A stretch of DNA of 64,000 nucleotides from a bacterium (GTDB lineage: Bacteria; Armatimonadota; Fimbriimonadia; Fimbriimonadales; Fimbriimonadaceae). Every line of letters begins with the position of its first letter. Positions within the stretch are counted from its first letter, which is position 1. The notes below the pieces were generated by a model. It worked only from the letters and a program-made list of their open reading frames with translations, had not been told where the DNA came from and did no database searches. Of the stretch, positions 8,076 through 16,385 are shown piece by piece. Location of the stretch: assembly GCA_027483535.1 (NCBI GenBank), contig JAIXUN010000002.1:248001-312000 (forward strand). Direction: 5' to 3'. The position numbers and the translations under genes are program-made.

Positions 8076-8450
8076 GTGAAAGGAGCCGCAACCATTCTCA
8101 GAACCTTCCTAAAACGAGCTCGCACAAATCTGAGCTCGCCGATCCCTTCTGGATGGTTGATTGCCATTTCGTTCACCATCTCCATGATCAACACAAAGAT
8201 CTGGTGGTTTGGCCTAGCTGGACTGTTACTGGCTCTGTTTAACGCAAAGTTCAAGTTGCGCGCAGAGGTTGTCTGTCTCTTTATTCTGGCGTGCCTAGGC
8301 TATCTCTTCCGAAGCAATTTGGAGGGCTTGTCTTCTAGCGTCCAAGTGAAAATGGTGGCAGTTCTTACTGTCTTGATCATTCTCTATCTCGCATTTAGGC
8401 CGAGGAGCGGTGCTTCCGTGAGTGCCGAGGCTCAAGGGAGCGTTGGTTGA
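8076..8450 (+). CDS. Small hypothetical membrane protein, first of an overlapping pair
   Basis: This 124-residue product starts at a GTG (8076) or at a later internal start. It has two or three hydrophobic segments, for example WLIAISFTISMI, IWWFGLAGLLLALFNA and KMVAVLTVLIILYLAF. No family was recognised. Its stop overlaps the TTG start of the following membrane gene (TTGA at 8447), so the two are probably coupled. The gene and its neighbours to about 9446 are visibly richer in A+T than the flanking genes, which suggests acquisition by transfer. Confidence 0.6.
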   Translation: MKGAATILRTFLKRARTNLSSPIPSGWLIAISFTISMINTKIWWFGLAGLLLALFNAKFKLRAEVVCLFILACLGYLFRSNLEGLSSSVQVKMVAVLTVLIILYLAFRPRSGASVSAEAQGSVG

Positions 8451-8791
8451 GAAACGTTAGTGGGTTTATTCGCTTCATTTATTGGACGATTTTCGTTATC
8501 TCCTTTGTAGGGATGATCATATTCTTTGGGACGCCTCAAGGGTTTTGGAAATTTACGCTCTTTATTCTCGCTCTAACGCAAATAATCGCTTTGCACCGAA
8601 ATCAAAGGATGCTGATTCTGTTTTTTGCGTTTGGGCATTTGGTGCAAAAATTCGATCCGGAAATGAGGCAGACGCAATTCCTGGCTGTAATTCTTCTTTC
8701 GGCTTCCATATTCGGATTACTCTCGAAAAAGGATGTATGGTACGCCCCGGTTTTGATAAGTAATCATAACGAGACTCAAGAAAATTCATGA
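8447..8791 (+). CDS. Small hypothetical membrane protein, second of an overlapping pair
   Basis: A 114-residue, very hydrophobic product with about four membrane segments, including FIYWTIFVISFVGMIIFFG, FWKFTLFILALTQIIAL and FLAVILLSASIFGLLS. The TTG start overlaps the previous stop; the arrangement rather than an obvious ribosome-binding site supports it. Function unknown. The pairing of two small membrane proteins by a TTGA overlap recurs at 18074-19065 in the second accessory patch. Confidence 0.6.
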   Translation: MRNVSGFIRFIYWTIFVISFVGMIIFFGTPQGFWKFTLFILALTQIIALHRNQRMLILFFAFGHLVQKFDPEMRQTQFLAVILLSASIFGLLSKKDVWYAPVLISNHNETQENS

Positions 8792-8819
8792 GGATTGCGG
8801 TCGGAGATTAGAATCGGTT

Positions 8820-9446
8820 TTGCAAATGAAAATTCACACGGAGGGATTAGAGAGGGTTGTTATCCCAGTAGGCGAGTACCCCGTCGGATGCGAAGAGATG
8901 CAAGTGCCTGGCGAGTATTTTGAGTGGTCACCTGCTCACTTAACCCAAGTCAAGTCATTTGCAGTTTCAGTCTTGCCCGTTACCCGGATACAGTTTGTGT
9001 CGACATTAAAGCAGCACGGATTAGAAGTACCCGGCGTTGTTATGGAAGAGGACTGCTGGGGAGCCAAGGGAACCCTTCCAGTTACAGGCATAACGGTTAG
9101 GGAGGCCGAACTGTTTAGCAATCTCGTAGGAGGACGCCTTCCAACGGAGGATGAGTGGGAAGTTGCCTTCAGGGGTCCAGCGGCGCTAGCACTACCCGTA
9201 ACGAACAACATCTGCCCAAACCTATTTGATTGGCGAGCCCCACACAAATTGCCTTTGGGACATTTTGGCGTTCGTGGCGGTATTTACTACGTAGATGAGT
9301 GGACCGGAACGTCTTTAGATGGTTTTCAAGTTGCGAAAGGGACTCCATACAACATGAAGGTCTCACACTTAGGTAGGCGATTCACGCTTCGCCCAAACGA
9401 CCGGTGGCTAATCACCGGATTCCGTGTTGCCTGGGATTTAGAGTAG
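8820..9446 (+). CDS. Compact SUMF1/formylglycine-generating-enzyme-fold protein
   Basis: The 208-residue product has the landmarks of the SUMF1 (FGE-sulfatase) domain: PVTRIQFVSTL near residue 56, LPVTGITVREAELFSNLVGG, then GRLPTEDEWEVAFRG, DEWTGTS and the closing WLITGFRVAWD. These match the fold's conserved phrases for sulfatase-modifying and related proteins. It is shorter than most members and lacks an evident pair of active cysteines, so oxidation of sulfatases is unlikely; many relatives bind ligands or act in other modification systems. Start may be TTG 8820 or ATG 8826. It sits at the end of the A+T-rich patch after the tRNA-Ser gene. Confidence 0.8.
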   Translation: MQMKIHTEGLERVVIPVGEYPVGCEEMQVPGEYFEWSPAHLTQVKSFAVSVLPVTRIQFVSTLKQHGLEVPGVVMEEDCWGAKGTLPVTGITVREAELFSNLVGGRLPTEDEWEVAFRGPAALALPVTNNICPNLFDWRAPHKLPLGHFGVRGGIYYVDEWTGTSLDGFQVAKGTPYNMKVSHLGRRFTLRPNDRWLITGFRVAWDLE

Positions 9447-9491
9447 CTGAAAAATTGAAGAGAGCCTAACCAGATGTCGGGCGCTCCGCTC

Positions 9492-9815
9492 CTACTCGAT
9501 CTTATCGATATCGACCTTGTTCTTCTCCGCCGCTTTGAACATCTCGCGCTTGGCCTTTGCCTTCTCGCGGACTTCCTTAAACTTGTCCGACCCCGTTGAA
9601 GGAGCCGTACCCTTCGGCTGACCCTGCTCTGGCACAGGCTCGCCCGAAAGAGCCTGAATCTTGTTCAAAACCGCCTTGGCGCGGGCGTCTTTAGTGGCCG
9701 ATTCCGCGACCGGACCGACCTTGGGCCCAAGGATGTAGAACCCGATCGCCCCCAAAGAAACCGGAACGAGGATCCATTTCACAAACTTGCCCAACGGGGT
9801 CAGCTCCAAAGCCAT
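9492..9815 (-). CDS. Small hypothetical membrane-anchored protein
   Basis: A 107-residue protein with one hydrophobic segment near residues 10-28 (FVKWILVPVSLGAIGFYIL) and a Lys/Glu-rich, probably helical remainder ending KNKVDIDKIE. The basic C-terminal part could contact nucleic acid or a partner on the cytoplasmic side; no family was recognised. A TAAACT hexamer lies eight bases before the ATG on its strand, which fits a promoter with a very short leader. It is divergent from the large DUF5107-like gene. Confidence 0.65.
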   Translation of the reverse strand: MALELTPLGKFVKWILVPVSLGAIGFYILGPKVGPVAESATKDARAKAVLNKIQALSGEPVPEQGQPKGTAPSTGSDKFKEVREKAKAKREMFKAAEKNKVDIDKIE

Positions 9816-9910
9816 ACGCCCCTAGTTTACGTTGAAATCTCTGGAATCGCACCGAAATGCCCAGGCCGGTCAACGCGCCCAGACTCGGCGGCAACGTAGA
9901 ATCTAAGTTC

Positions 9911-11980
9911 ATGAGCGACTCGATCTCCCCCCAGCCATCCGGTTCGGAGCCAACCCCAGCGGGGATGGCGGAGGTCTTCGAAGACGCCATCGACCTCCAC
10001 ATCGACCTTGTGGACACCGTCCCGCTGGACGCGGAGAATCTAGAATCTCTCGCCGCCTATCCGTTTCCGCTCCTAAACAAGCGTGGCGAGCAGGAGACCC
10101 GGCGATTCCGCACCGTCATCCTGGAAAACGACTACCTTCGAGCCACCTTTGTCCCGGCGCTCGGCGGACGATTGCTCTCGCTCTTCGACAAGCGGGTGTC
10201 GCGCGAGGTGCTGAAACCAGACTCTGAGTTTGTGCTGGAGGAGGTCTACACCCGTAACGCGGGCAACCGAGAAGGGCTCTTCTTGGATTGGTCGGAAAGT
10301 GAGCGTTACAACCTTTTGGGCAACGTCGACTACCGTCCGGTGCCTCCATCGGCGGAAGACGACCCCGCGGCGGCCTGGTTTGCGGAAGTGTTTGCTCCGG
10401 ATGAAAAGTTTGGTCGCCTGTCTCTTTCTTGGTGCGTGGGCGTGGCTCCTCTCTTCGCGGCTTTGGAGTGGGAGGTCCGAATCGGAAACCGGGCCCGGGG
10501 AACAACCATCGCTCACCCGGCGATTGCTCTTGGCATAGAGGTCGGTTCGTCGGCCGACGTACAAGCCCCTGAGGGCTTCGCAGGCACCTGCCTTAGATTG
10601 CCGGAGGGCGGGCTAGGCATTCTGTTCGAAGAGGGGGAATTGGAGGACGGATACGACCAGTTCTTCATGTGGAGCATCCGCCGGAACAGTGGTCCGAAAG
10701 GGTTGGCTTCCAGACAGCAAGACCGCTTCCGGGTCACGTTCATTCCTTACTCCTTCGCGCAGAGCGAACCTGAGATCCCTGCCGGAACCGTCGAAATGAT
10801 TTCGGTTTCAGAAAGCGGTGTTGCACGAATGCGAGGGTCGGTGTTTTGCTTCCATGCGACCAAACCCATCCTTGGAGCGAAGCTGGAAGTGTTGACCGAA
10901 GAGGGCAGCTTTGCCGCGCCTGTTGATTTCCATCCCGAAAAGCCCGCGACGGTCGCCTTAGATGGCGTTCCCGGTCGAATTCACACCGTTGCCCTGGTTT
11001 CAAGTTCGAACCATGTTCTCTGCACGATTAAGCTCGTGCCAACTGAGTTCAATCAGGTGCCCATTGGCGGAGACGATGACTCGGAGGAAGGCATCGATCT
11101 TGGGCAGGCGTACGGATATGAATCCGATGTGGTGGAAGATGAGACGGACGCTGATGGTCCCATTTATTTCTCGGAGTTGGACGAGGACGATGAGGATGAC
11201 GAGGACCCGTATGAAGACTTTCCGATGGCGATTGCCGATGTAAAGGATGGTCTAGAAGCCGACGATCCTCTAGGACATCGGTTCGGCAACTTCGTGGAGA
11301 TCGACTGGGCAAACCGCGAGACCTCTGCCCTTCGGGCTGATCTGGGCGTATTCAGTCGCCGAGTCCCCGCCGCCATCGAACTCGCCATCCGAGCGACCAT
11401 CGCCACCGACTACGCCAAAGCCGATGCTTTGCTCGATCAGGTGCTCACTTGGAACGGAGACGACCCCCTGGCGTGGTGGCAGAAAGCGGTCATTAGACGG
11501 TTGGGTTCGTTGCAAGAAGAGGGAGAAGAGGACGTGGCAAGAATGAACGCCCACTTCCTATCGCCCCTCGAACCCGCTCTGAGAGCCGAGGCGTTCCTTT
11601 CGATGGAGCAGACCCACGGCAAAGACCCTCACCCGCTGGTCGAGCCGCTCACCGACAATCCGGAGAACCTGGTGGAGGTCGCCTGTCTTTATATCGAACA
11701 CGGGTTTTACGTCGACGCGGGCAGATGGATCGACGAGGCACTGCGGCACAAAGACCTGGCGATTCTGCACTACCTGCAGGCGTTCCTATTCCTTACGCAG
11801 AGCCAAATGAAAGCCCAGGCCGCCGAGCATTTGAGTCGAGCCGCCAAAGCTCAAGAAACCCCGCTCCCGTGGCGACCCATCGAGCGAAAAGCCATTCAAG
11901 CTCTCGTGGAAGCCTTCCCAACCGATTCGCGACTGAAACGGCTGCAAACGATCCTCGATCAGGTCTTTTCTAGGACCTGA
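9911..11980 (+). CDS. DUF5107-like protein with C-terminal tetratricopeptide-like helices
   Basis: About 689 residues. The N-terminal half resembles DUF5107, a sugar-mutarotase-like beta-sandwich: RFRTVILENDYLRATFVPAL followed by GGRLLSLFDKRVSREVL and GLFLDWSESERYNLLGN fits the usual opening. A strongly acidic linker near residues 400-440 (SELDEDDEDDEDPYED) leads to helical repeats of TPR type at the C-terminus. DUF5107 proteins are often linked to carbohydrate metabolism, but no substrate can be given. I prefer the ATG at 9911, preceded by TAGAAT eight bases upstream; an in-frame ATG at 9857 adds 18 residues. Its 3' end overlaps the convergent RNase HIII gene by 22 bases. Confidence 0.7.
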   Translation: MSDSISPQPSGSEPTPAGMAEVFEDAIDLHIDLVDTVPLDAENLESLAAYPFPLLNKRGEQETRRFRTVILENDYLRATFVPALGGRLLSLFDKRVSREVLKPDSEFVLEEVYTRNAGNREGLFLDWSESERYNLLGNVDYRPVPPSAEDDPAAAWFAEVFAPDEKFGRLSLSWCVGVAPLFAALEWEVRIGNRARGTTIAHPAIALGIEVGSSADVQAPEGFAGTCLRLPEGGLGILFEEGELEDGYDQFFMWSIRRNSGPKGLASRQQDRFRVTFIPYSFAQSEPEIPAGTVEMISVSESGVARMRGSVFCFHATKPILGAKLEVLTEEGSFAAPVDFHPEKPATVALDGVPGRIHTVALVSSSNHVLCTIKLVPTEFNQVPIGGDDDSEEGIDLGQAYGYESDVVEDETDADGPIYFSELDEDDEDDEDPYEDFPMAIADVKDGLEADDPLGHRFGNFVEIDWANRETSALRADLGVFSRRVPAAIELAIRATIATDYAKADALLDQVLTWNGDDPLAWWQKAVIRRLGSLQEEGEEDVARMNAHFLSPLEPALRAEAFLSMEQTHGKDPHPLVEPLTDNPENLVEVACLYIEHGFYVDAGRWIDEALRHKDLAILHYLQAFLFLTQSQMKAQAAEHLSRAAKAQETPLPWRPIERKAIQALVEAFPTDSRLKRLQTILDQVFSRT

Positions 11981-12594
11981 TCCGAGGTTCGGAAGTGCAT
12001 CTTGGCAACTTTCGGCAACGCTTCCGCACCGTGCATCGCCACCAGTTTCTTGCCCGGACCAATGACGTTGGTGGCTCCCTTGGGTAGCTCCATGCCGAAG
12101 TCTTGCCCGAGTCGCTTGAGCTTGTTCAGGAACTCGGCGCGAGCAAGAATGGATGCGGCGGCGACTGCCAAATCGGCCTCGGCGCGCACTCGGCTTACGA
12201 ACTCCACGCCCTTGCCCTTCTCGAACAAAGCCGCCTTCACCACGTTGCCTCCGGCGGCGAACTGGTCGGAAATCACGCGCTTGGCGTCCACCTCTTCAAG
12301 CACATTTTCAATCGCCCGGGCATGACCCCAAGCCAGTAGCTTGTTCAAGTTTCGAAACTTGAGATAGAGCTCGTTGTACTTTTCCGGACCGATGGCGATG
12401 ATGGAGTGGGGGCAGGTCGCTTTTATGGTTTGCGCCAACTTGAGCGCCTGAATATCGGTGAGCTTTTTGGAGTCTTTCACCCCGTCCAGCTCGGCAAGGT
12501 GCTCCGGACCCACATAGCAGGCGGCAACGACAAGGGGACCGAAAAAGTCTCCCTTGCCGCTTTCGTCTACACCGATTCTTCCTTCTTCTGCCAT
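11959..12594 (-). CDS. rnhC: Ribonuclease HIII
   Basis: RNase HIII removes RNA from RNA:DNA hybrids. The opening GRIGVDESGKGDFFGPLVVA holds the Asp-Glu catalytic pair and the basic GKG motif specific to HII/HIII; SDQFAAGGN carries another Asp, and EADLAVAAASILARAEF the fourth acidic site. The GKGD form and the DSKKLTD segment favour HIII over HII. At 211 residues it lacks the N-terminal TBP-like substrate-binding domain typical of Firmicutes HIII (about 300 residues), as in some other phyla. The purine-rich GGGAGGGATGAAGG before the ATG could serve as ribosome-binding site. Confidence 0.88.
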   Translation of the reverse strand: MAEEGRIGVDESGKGDFFGPLVVAACYVGPEHLAELDGVKDSKKLTDIQALKLAQTIKATCPHSIIAIGPEKYNELYLKFRNLNKLLAWGHARAIENVLEEVDAKRVISDQFAAGGNVVKAALFEKGKGVEFVSRVRAEADLAVAAASILARAEFLNKLKRLGQDFGMELPKGATNVIGPGKKLVAMHGAEALPKVAKMHFRTSDQVLEKT

Positions 12595-12650
12595 CTCGCC
12601 TTCATCCCTCCCAATGCCCGGTGTTGAAACCTTTGAAGGCGATAGGGGGA

Positions 12651-13970
12651 CTAGACGGTACCCGCTGGAACACCGGGTTGATCAACGATCTTTACTTCGT
12701 CGTCCGGCAGGACCGCAGAAGGCAATACCGCCTGCTCGTCGGGCATCTCGGCTTCGCGGAACCGCTTGTCAAGAACCGGAGCCACGCCGCTGAGGCCGAA
12801 TCCGAGTCCCATCACCGCGTAGCAGGCCTGAACGCCCAGTCGGTTCAACAACTGACCGCCCATCGCCATACCCACCGGCTGAACACCCATCATGATCATG
12901 TTCTTGATCGACATCACCCGGCCGCGATACGAGTCCGGAACCGCCAACTGCATGTACGTCATCATCGGCAGGTCCACAAACGCAATCGCGATTCCGGCAA
13001 GGAAGTTCCACAGGAAGAACAGCCAGAAGTTCTTGCTGAACGCCATGAGGAACACCATGAGGCCCGTTCCACCGATAGCCCCTGCAAACGCCCAGCCCGG
13101 CTTTTTGATCTTGATCTTTGAAATCAGCAGGCTGGTGAAGAAGAGACCGGCAACGAACCCACCTTCTATCAGCGCCAAGGTCTCTGGCTTGCCCCCGAAC
13201 CACCGCTCGTTGGTGGCGATGTACACCACAAAGAACGGCGCGATGAACAAGCTGATTCCGAACTGAGCCAGGATGCTGAGATAGATCACCCGATCGGTTT
13301 TGGCAAAGCGTAACCCCGCCTTGATCTCGTCTCGCGTCGATTCGTGCTGCTCGCCCGATTTTTCCGGTTGAATCTCTGGCAAGAGCTTGATGAAGTACGC
13401 CGAGCCAAGGAAGCTAGCCATGTTCACCGTCATCAAGGAAATGTAGAACCAGTACGGGTTCAACACGTACAGACCCGCTAGGATCGCGCCCGAGACGGCC
13501 ATGCTCGCCAGCCAGATCAACTGGTCGGTCATCATGCTGTACGCGTTCGCTTGCAGAAGCTTTTCGCTGGGTACCAGCCTCGGCACTGCCGCATTCTTCG
13601 CGGGCATAAAGAACGACCTCGCCGTGCTCAGCAAAAAGCCCGTTACGAACAGACTCCACACGGGTGGCGTCTTGCAGATGGCTGTGACCACGATGAATCC
13701 GGTGAGGATGATCGCCGCCGCAAGGTCGGACCAGAGCATGATCTTCCTTCGGTCGATCTTGTCTGCCAGCGTTCCGGCATAGGGGCTGAACAGCAGGTAG
13801 GGAAGCGTTTCCGCCGCACCTACGTAGCCCACCATAGCGTCCGATCCGGTGACTTTGCGGACCATGAACAGGAATCCAAGGTAGTAGAGCGCGTCTCCGA
13901 AACGCGAGATGACCTGACCTAACCAGAGGTCTCTGAACGAGCGAATAGCAAATAAATCTTTTGGAAACAT
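12651..13970 (-). CDS. MFS transporter
   Basis: A major facilitator of about 439 residues with twelve expected membrane segments. The cytoplasmic loop motif between helices 2 and 3 appears as GTLADKIDRRKIML, the classic MFS GxLaDrxgRrkxl signature. It resembles the drug-efflux and enterobactin-exporter-like MFS group (MFS_3), but the substrate is unknown. I chose the ATG at 13970, which is preceded by AAGGTG at suitable spacing; an upstream in-frame start at 14006 would add a run of twelve unlikely residues. The gene is followed within 60 bases by the start of rnhC on the same strand. Confidence 0.9.
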   Translation of the reverse strand: MFPKDLFAIRSFRDLWLGQVISRFGDALYYLGFLFMVRKVTGSDAMVGYVGAAETLPYLLFSPYAGTLADKIDRRKIMLWSDLAAAIILTGFIVVTAICKTPPVWSLFVTGFLLSTARSFFMPAKNAAVPRLVPSEKLLQANAYSMMTDQLIWLASMAVSGAILAGLYVLNPYWFYISLMTVNMASFLGSAYFIKLLPEIQPEKSGEQHESTRDEIKAGLRFAKTDRVIYLSILAQFGISLFIAPFFVVYIATNERWFGGKPETLALIEGGFVAGLFFTSLLISKIKIKKPGWAFAGAIGGTGLMVFLMAFSKNFWLFFLWNFLAGIAIAFVDLPMMTYMQLAVPDSYRGRVMSIKNMIMMGVQPVGMAMGGQLLNRLGVQACYAVMGLGFGLSGVAPVLDKRFREAEMPDEQAVLPSAVLPDDEVKIVDQPGVPAGTV

Positions 13971-14333
13971 AGGCACCTTGCCCCCAAGTGAGGAGGGCGG
14001 ACCCACGACAGAGGTGGGTCGAAAAGGGTTTGGGCACCAGACGAGTAGATGACCTCAATGCGGCAAGGGCCGGGAGGTCGGATGCGAGAGGAATCGTCGG
14101 TCGGTGCGGAGCGAGATCCCTTTTCAGCGTTTGAGCAAGGTCATATCAGTCCAAAGAAGATACCCAATGTTGCTCGAAGTTGGTTCCCATGGGACCATTG
14201 GCTCACCCGATCGCGGCTGCGTTGACGCCCATCGCATAAATCCGAACTTCAAGTAGCGGGAGAGAAAATCCCCTCGACCCTTCCCTTTTTCAGGAAGGAA
14301 AGAGCGTGACCGAAAGACCGCCGCATCCCAAGT

Positions 14334-14384
14334 GCCCTCTCACCTCTGGGGGAGAGGGTGGCCGAAGGCCGGGTGAGGGGTCCG
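14334..14384. repeat. Imperfect inverted repeat of the CTCTC-GGGGGAGAG type
   Basis: The segment combines CCCTCTCACC, TCTGGGGGAGAGGGTGG and a second GGCCGAAGGCC stem before GGGTGAGGGG. Similar dispersed REP-like units occur in many bacterial genomes. No coding content. Confidence 0.6.
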
Positions 14385-14484
14385 ATCAAACCATTGCGAT
14401 CCAATTCTTGTAAAGATCCGACCAGCTAAATTCCCCTTCCCGATTAATGGGGGAGGGGAATGTGGTTTGTCACCTCTTTAATAC

Positions 14485-14520
14485 AGGTCCGGAGGACCGG
14501 CAAGAGTGTTAGCCCAGACC
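14485..14520 (+). repeat. Dispersed repeat, form 1, copy a
   Basis: A 36-base unit beginning AGGTCCGGAGGACCGGCAAG and ending TTAGCCCAGACC. The first part is a palindrome (GGTCCGGAGGACC). Copy b at 14947 differs by one base. Confidence 0.85.
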
Positions 14521-14544
14521 TCTTGTAGCGAGCCGATGGACCAA

Positions 14545-14585
14545 ATTCCCCTCTATGGAGGGGTGCCCCAGGGGGGCGGGGTGGT
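14545..14585 (+). repeat. Repeat with CCCCTCTATGGAGGGG palindrome, copy a
   Basis: ATTCCCCTCTATGGAGGG followed by GCGGGGTGGT. A second copy with the same order lies at 15193-15220, a few bases shorter between the two parts. Confidence 0.75.
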
Positions 14586-14751
14586 CTCCGGAGATCGTGT
14601 TCTCCATAGGCCTGGCACCCGAATTGCCATCAAAAAACGAGTGTCGGTTGAAACTGGCGACCACCCCGTTCCCGATTTATCGGGACCACCCATCCAGTAC
14701 CTGCCCCAATTCTTCGGGGAGGGGAATCTCGGTTGGTCAGCGTTGAAAAAC

Positions 14752-14779
14752 GGGTCCGGCAGGACCGACCAGATACTCC
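14752..14779 (+). repeat. Dispersed repeat, form 2, copy a
   Basis: GGGTCCGGCAGGACCGACCA followed by GATACTCC. It shares the GTCCGG-AGGACCG head with form 1 but has a different tail. Copy b is at 15017. Confidence 0.8.
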
Positions 14780-14853
14780 CTAGGAACCAATGAATAGAGG
14801 CGACCAGAGTAAGGCGGCGGAGCCGTGTAGTTGCCCTTTTTCTCCCCTCCGAT

Positions 14854-14880
14854 GCCCGTCCGGATTGATCGGGGACGGGC
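14854..14880. repeat. Palindromic repeat
   Basis: GCCCGTCC (14854-14861) and GGACGGGC (14873-14880) are exact reverse complements around an 11-base centre containing GATCGG. A related palindrome, TCCCGATTTATCGGGA, lies at about 14670. Confidence 0.75.
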
Positions 14881-14946
14881 CTCTTCGCACCCCTATGCGC
14901 TCCACTTTCACTTAAATCTCCTGGCTCGCCTAGATCTCCTTCCCGT

Positions 14947-14982
14947 AGGTCCGGAGGACCGGCAAGACTGTTAGCCCAGACC
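14947..14982 (+). repeat. Dispersed repeat, form 1, copy b
   Basis: Same 36-base unit as 14485-14520 with a single change (GACTGTT for GAGTGTT). It is followed by CTAGGTCTGGGT, which can pair with the CCAGACC end of the repeat. Confidence 0.85.
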
Positions 14983-15016
14983 GCTAGGTCTGGGTAGGGC
15001 CGTCGGAAAAGCCCAA

Positions 15017-15043
15017 AGGTCCGGAGGACCGACCAGATACTCC
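15017..15043 (+). repeat. Dispersed repeat, form 2, copy b
   Basis: AGGTCCGGAGGACCGACCAG followed by ATACTCC, which joins the form 1 head to the form 2 tail. Confidence 0.85.
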
Positions 15044-15114
15044 GGGGATATCCATTTATGAGACGCGATTGCCAGGGCTCCGCCCTTCTGGGTTTTTGGG
15101 GGCTGACTCCTTTT

Positions 15115-15134
15115 CCCAGGGTTGAAACCCTGGG
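15115..15134. repeat. Palindrome CCCAGGGTT-GAAACCCTGGG
   Basis: A near-perfect palindrome followed by a GGGGCTCCGCCCC hairpin (about 15148-15161). A related GGGCTCCGCCC stands just upstream near 15074. The two-part element resembles dispersed non-coding repeats seen in Planctomycetes-like genomes. Confidence 0.7.
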
Positions 15135-15192
15135 CTGCGATGCTTGCCGGGGCTCCGCCCCTTTGCGGAGTCTGTGGCGGGATTCCAGACTC

Positions 15193-15220
15193 ATTCCCCT
15201 CTATGGAGGGACGGGGTGGT
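15193..15220 (+). repeat. Repeat with CCCCTCTATGGAGGG palindrome, copy b
   Basis: Second copy of the 14545 unit: ATTCCCCTCTATGGAGGG then ACGGGGTGGT. Confidence 0.75.
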
Positions 15221-15365
15221 TTTCAAAAACATATTTAGCCCGAAGGTTTTGCCCCTCACATACCCATCTCGGGGAGACCTCTCCGCCAAACCGCGCTCTC
15301 GTTACCATTCCGTTCTACCGACCAACGGACCTGAAAAACACCGCTCCCGGTATTCTTGCACGCAT

Positions 15366-16325
15366 ATGTCGACTCGAAAGATCGCCGCGATTTTCCCCGG
15401 ACAGGGCTCCCAAACGCCCGGCATGGGCAAAGACCTTTACGATTCCCACCCGGCGGCGCAGGCCGTTTTTGGAATGGTGCAGTCCGCAACCGGAATCGAC
15501 ATCGCCAAGCTCTGTTTCGAGGCCGATTCCGCCACGCTCACCCTCACCCAGAACGCCCAGTTGGCTCTTTACGCCACCTCGGTAGCCGCATACGAATGCC
15601 TACGATCCGCGGGCGTGGAGGCGGAAGTCTTCGCCGGACACAGCGTGGGCGAATACGCCGCCCTTGCCTGCGCGGGATGGGTTTCCATTGAAGAAGGCGC
15701 CAAGCTGGTGCAAACCCGAGGCAACCTCATGGCGGCGGTGGGCGAAATGAAAGACGCCAACGGCAACCCGGTGGTCGGCGGAATGGCGGCGGTTCTGGGC
15801 CTGGAGCGAGACGCGATTCAGGCGGTTCTCGATACGGTGGACGGCGTGGTGGTGATCGCCAACGATAACTGCCCGGGTCAGTTGGTGATCAGTGGCGAGA
15901 AGAGCGCGGTCGAAGCAGCCGCTCCCAAGCTCACCGAAGCCGGAGCCAAGCGAGTGCTGCCGCTCAACGTGAGCGGCGCCTTCCACTCCCCGCTCATGGA
16001 AACCCCCGCCAAAGAGATGCGCTCCGCTCTAGACGCCGCCTCTTGGTCGGACGGCAAAACGGTTTACGCCAACGTCACCGCGTCGGCGGTGAAGGCGGGC
16101 GAAAAGGGATCGTGGCCGCAGTTGCTAGAAGACCAACTCCGCTCCCCCGTTCGATGGACGGAATCGGTGCAGGCGATGTTGGCAGATGGCTTCACCGACT
16201 TCGTGGAGTGCGGCGCGGGTCAGGTGCTGGTCGGCCTGCTAAAGCGGATCGATCGCGAAGCGCACGGGCACTCGGTCATCGACGCCGCATCGCTGGATGT
16301 GACGGTCGGTGTGGTTAAGGGCTAG
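15366..16325 (+). CDS. fabD: Malonyl-CoA:ACP transacylase
   Basis: FabD (319 residues) moves malonyl groups from CoA to acyl carrier protein at the start of fatty-acid synthesis. The start at 15366 gives the standard N-terminus, with FPGQGSQTPGMGKDLY carrying the conserved glutamine of the oxyanion region. The nucleophile elbow GHSVGEYAAL holds the catalytic serine, and GAFHSPLM the catalytic histidine. The frame is open further upstream into the repeat region, but those residues have no family support. fabG, acpP and fabF follow on the same strand, separated by inserted genes. The last 36 codons have a second, diverged copy at 16974-17138. Confidence 0.96.
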   Translation: MSTRKIAAIFPGQGSQTPGMGKDLYDSHPAAQAVFGMVQSATGIDIAKLCFEADSATLTLTQNAQLALYATSVAAYECLRSAGVEAEVFAGHSVGEYAALACAGWVSIEEGAKLVQTRGNLMAAVGEMKDANGNPVVGGMAAVLGLERDAIQAVLDTVDGVVVIANDNCPGQLVISGEKSAVEAAAPKLTEAGAKRVLPLNVSGAFHSPLMETPAKEMRSALDAASWSDGKTVYANVTASAVKAGEKGSWPQLLEDQLRSPVRWTESVQAMLADGFTDFVECGAGQVLVGLLKRIDREAHGHSVIDAASLDVTVGVVKG

Positions 16326-16385
16326 TTTCTGTCTTGGATCACCGACGAGGGTCCGGCTCCCGATCAGAGCAAGTAGGCTACGCAC

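Noticed and set aside
7748-9500. Attachment-site repeat of the tRNA-Ser end at the far side of the accessory patch
   Set aside because: Apart from the inverted arm at 7853-7868, no direct copy of the tRNA 3' end was found before 9500.
12621-13121. Open frame opposite the MFS transporter
   Set aside because: His/Arg-rich translation with no pattern; the MFS frame on the other strand is well supported.
14553-15194. Open frame of 213 codons on the minus strand in the repeat region
   Set aside because: It runs through palindromes and dispersed repeats, has no ribosome-binding site and no protein pattern; composition is that of repeats.
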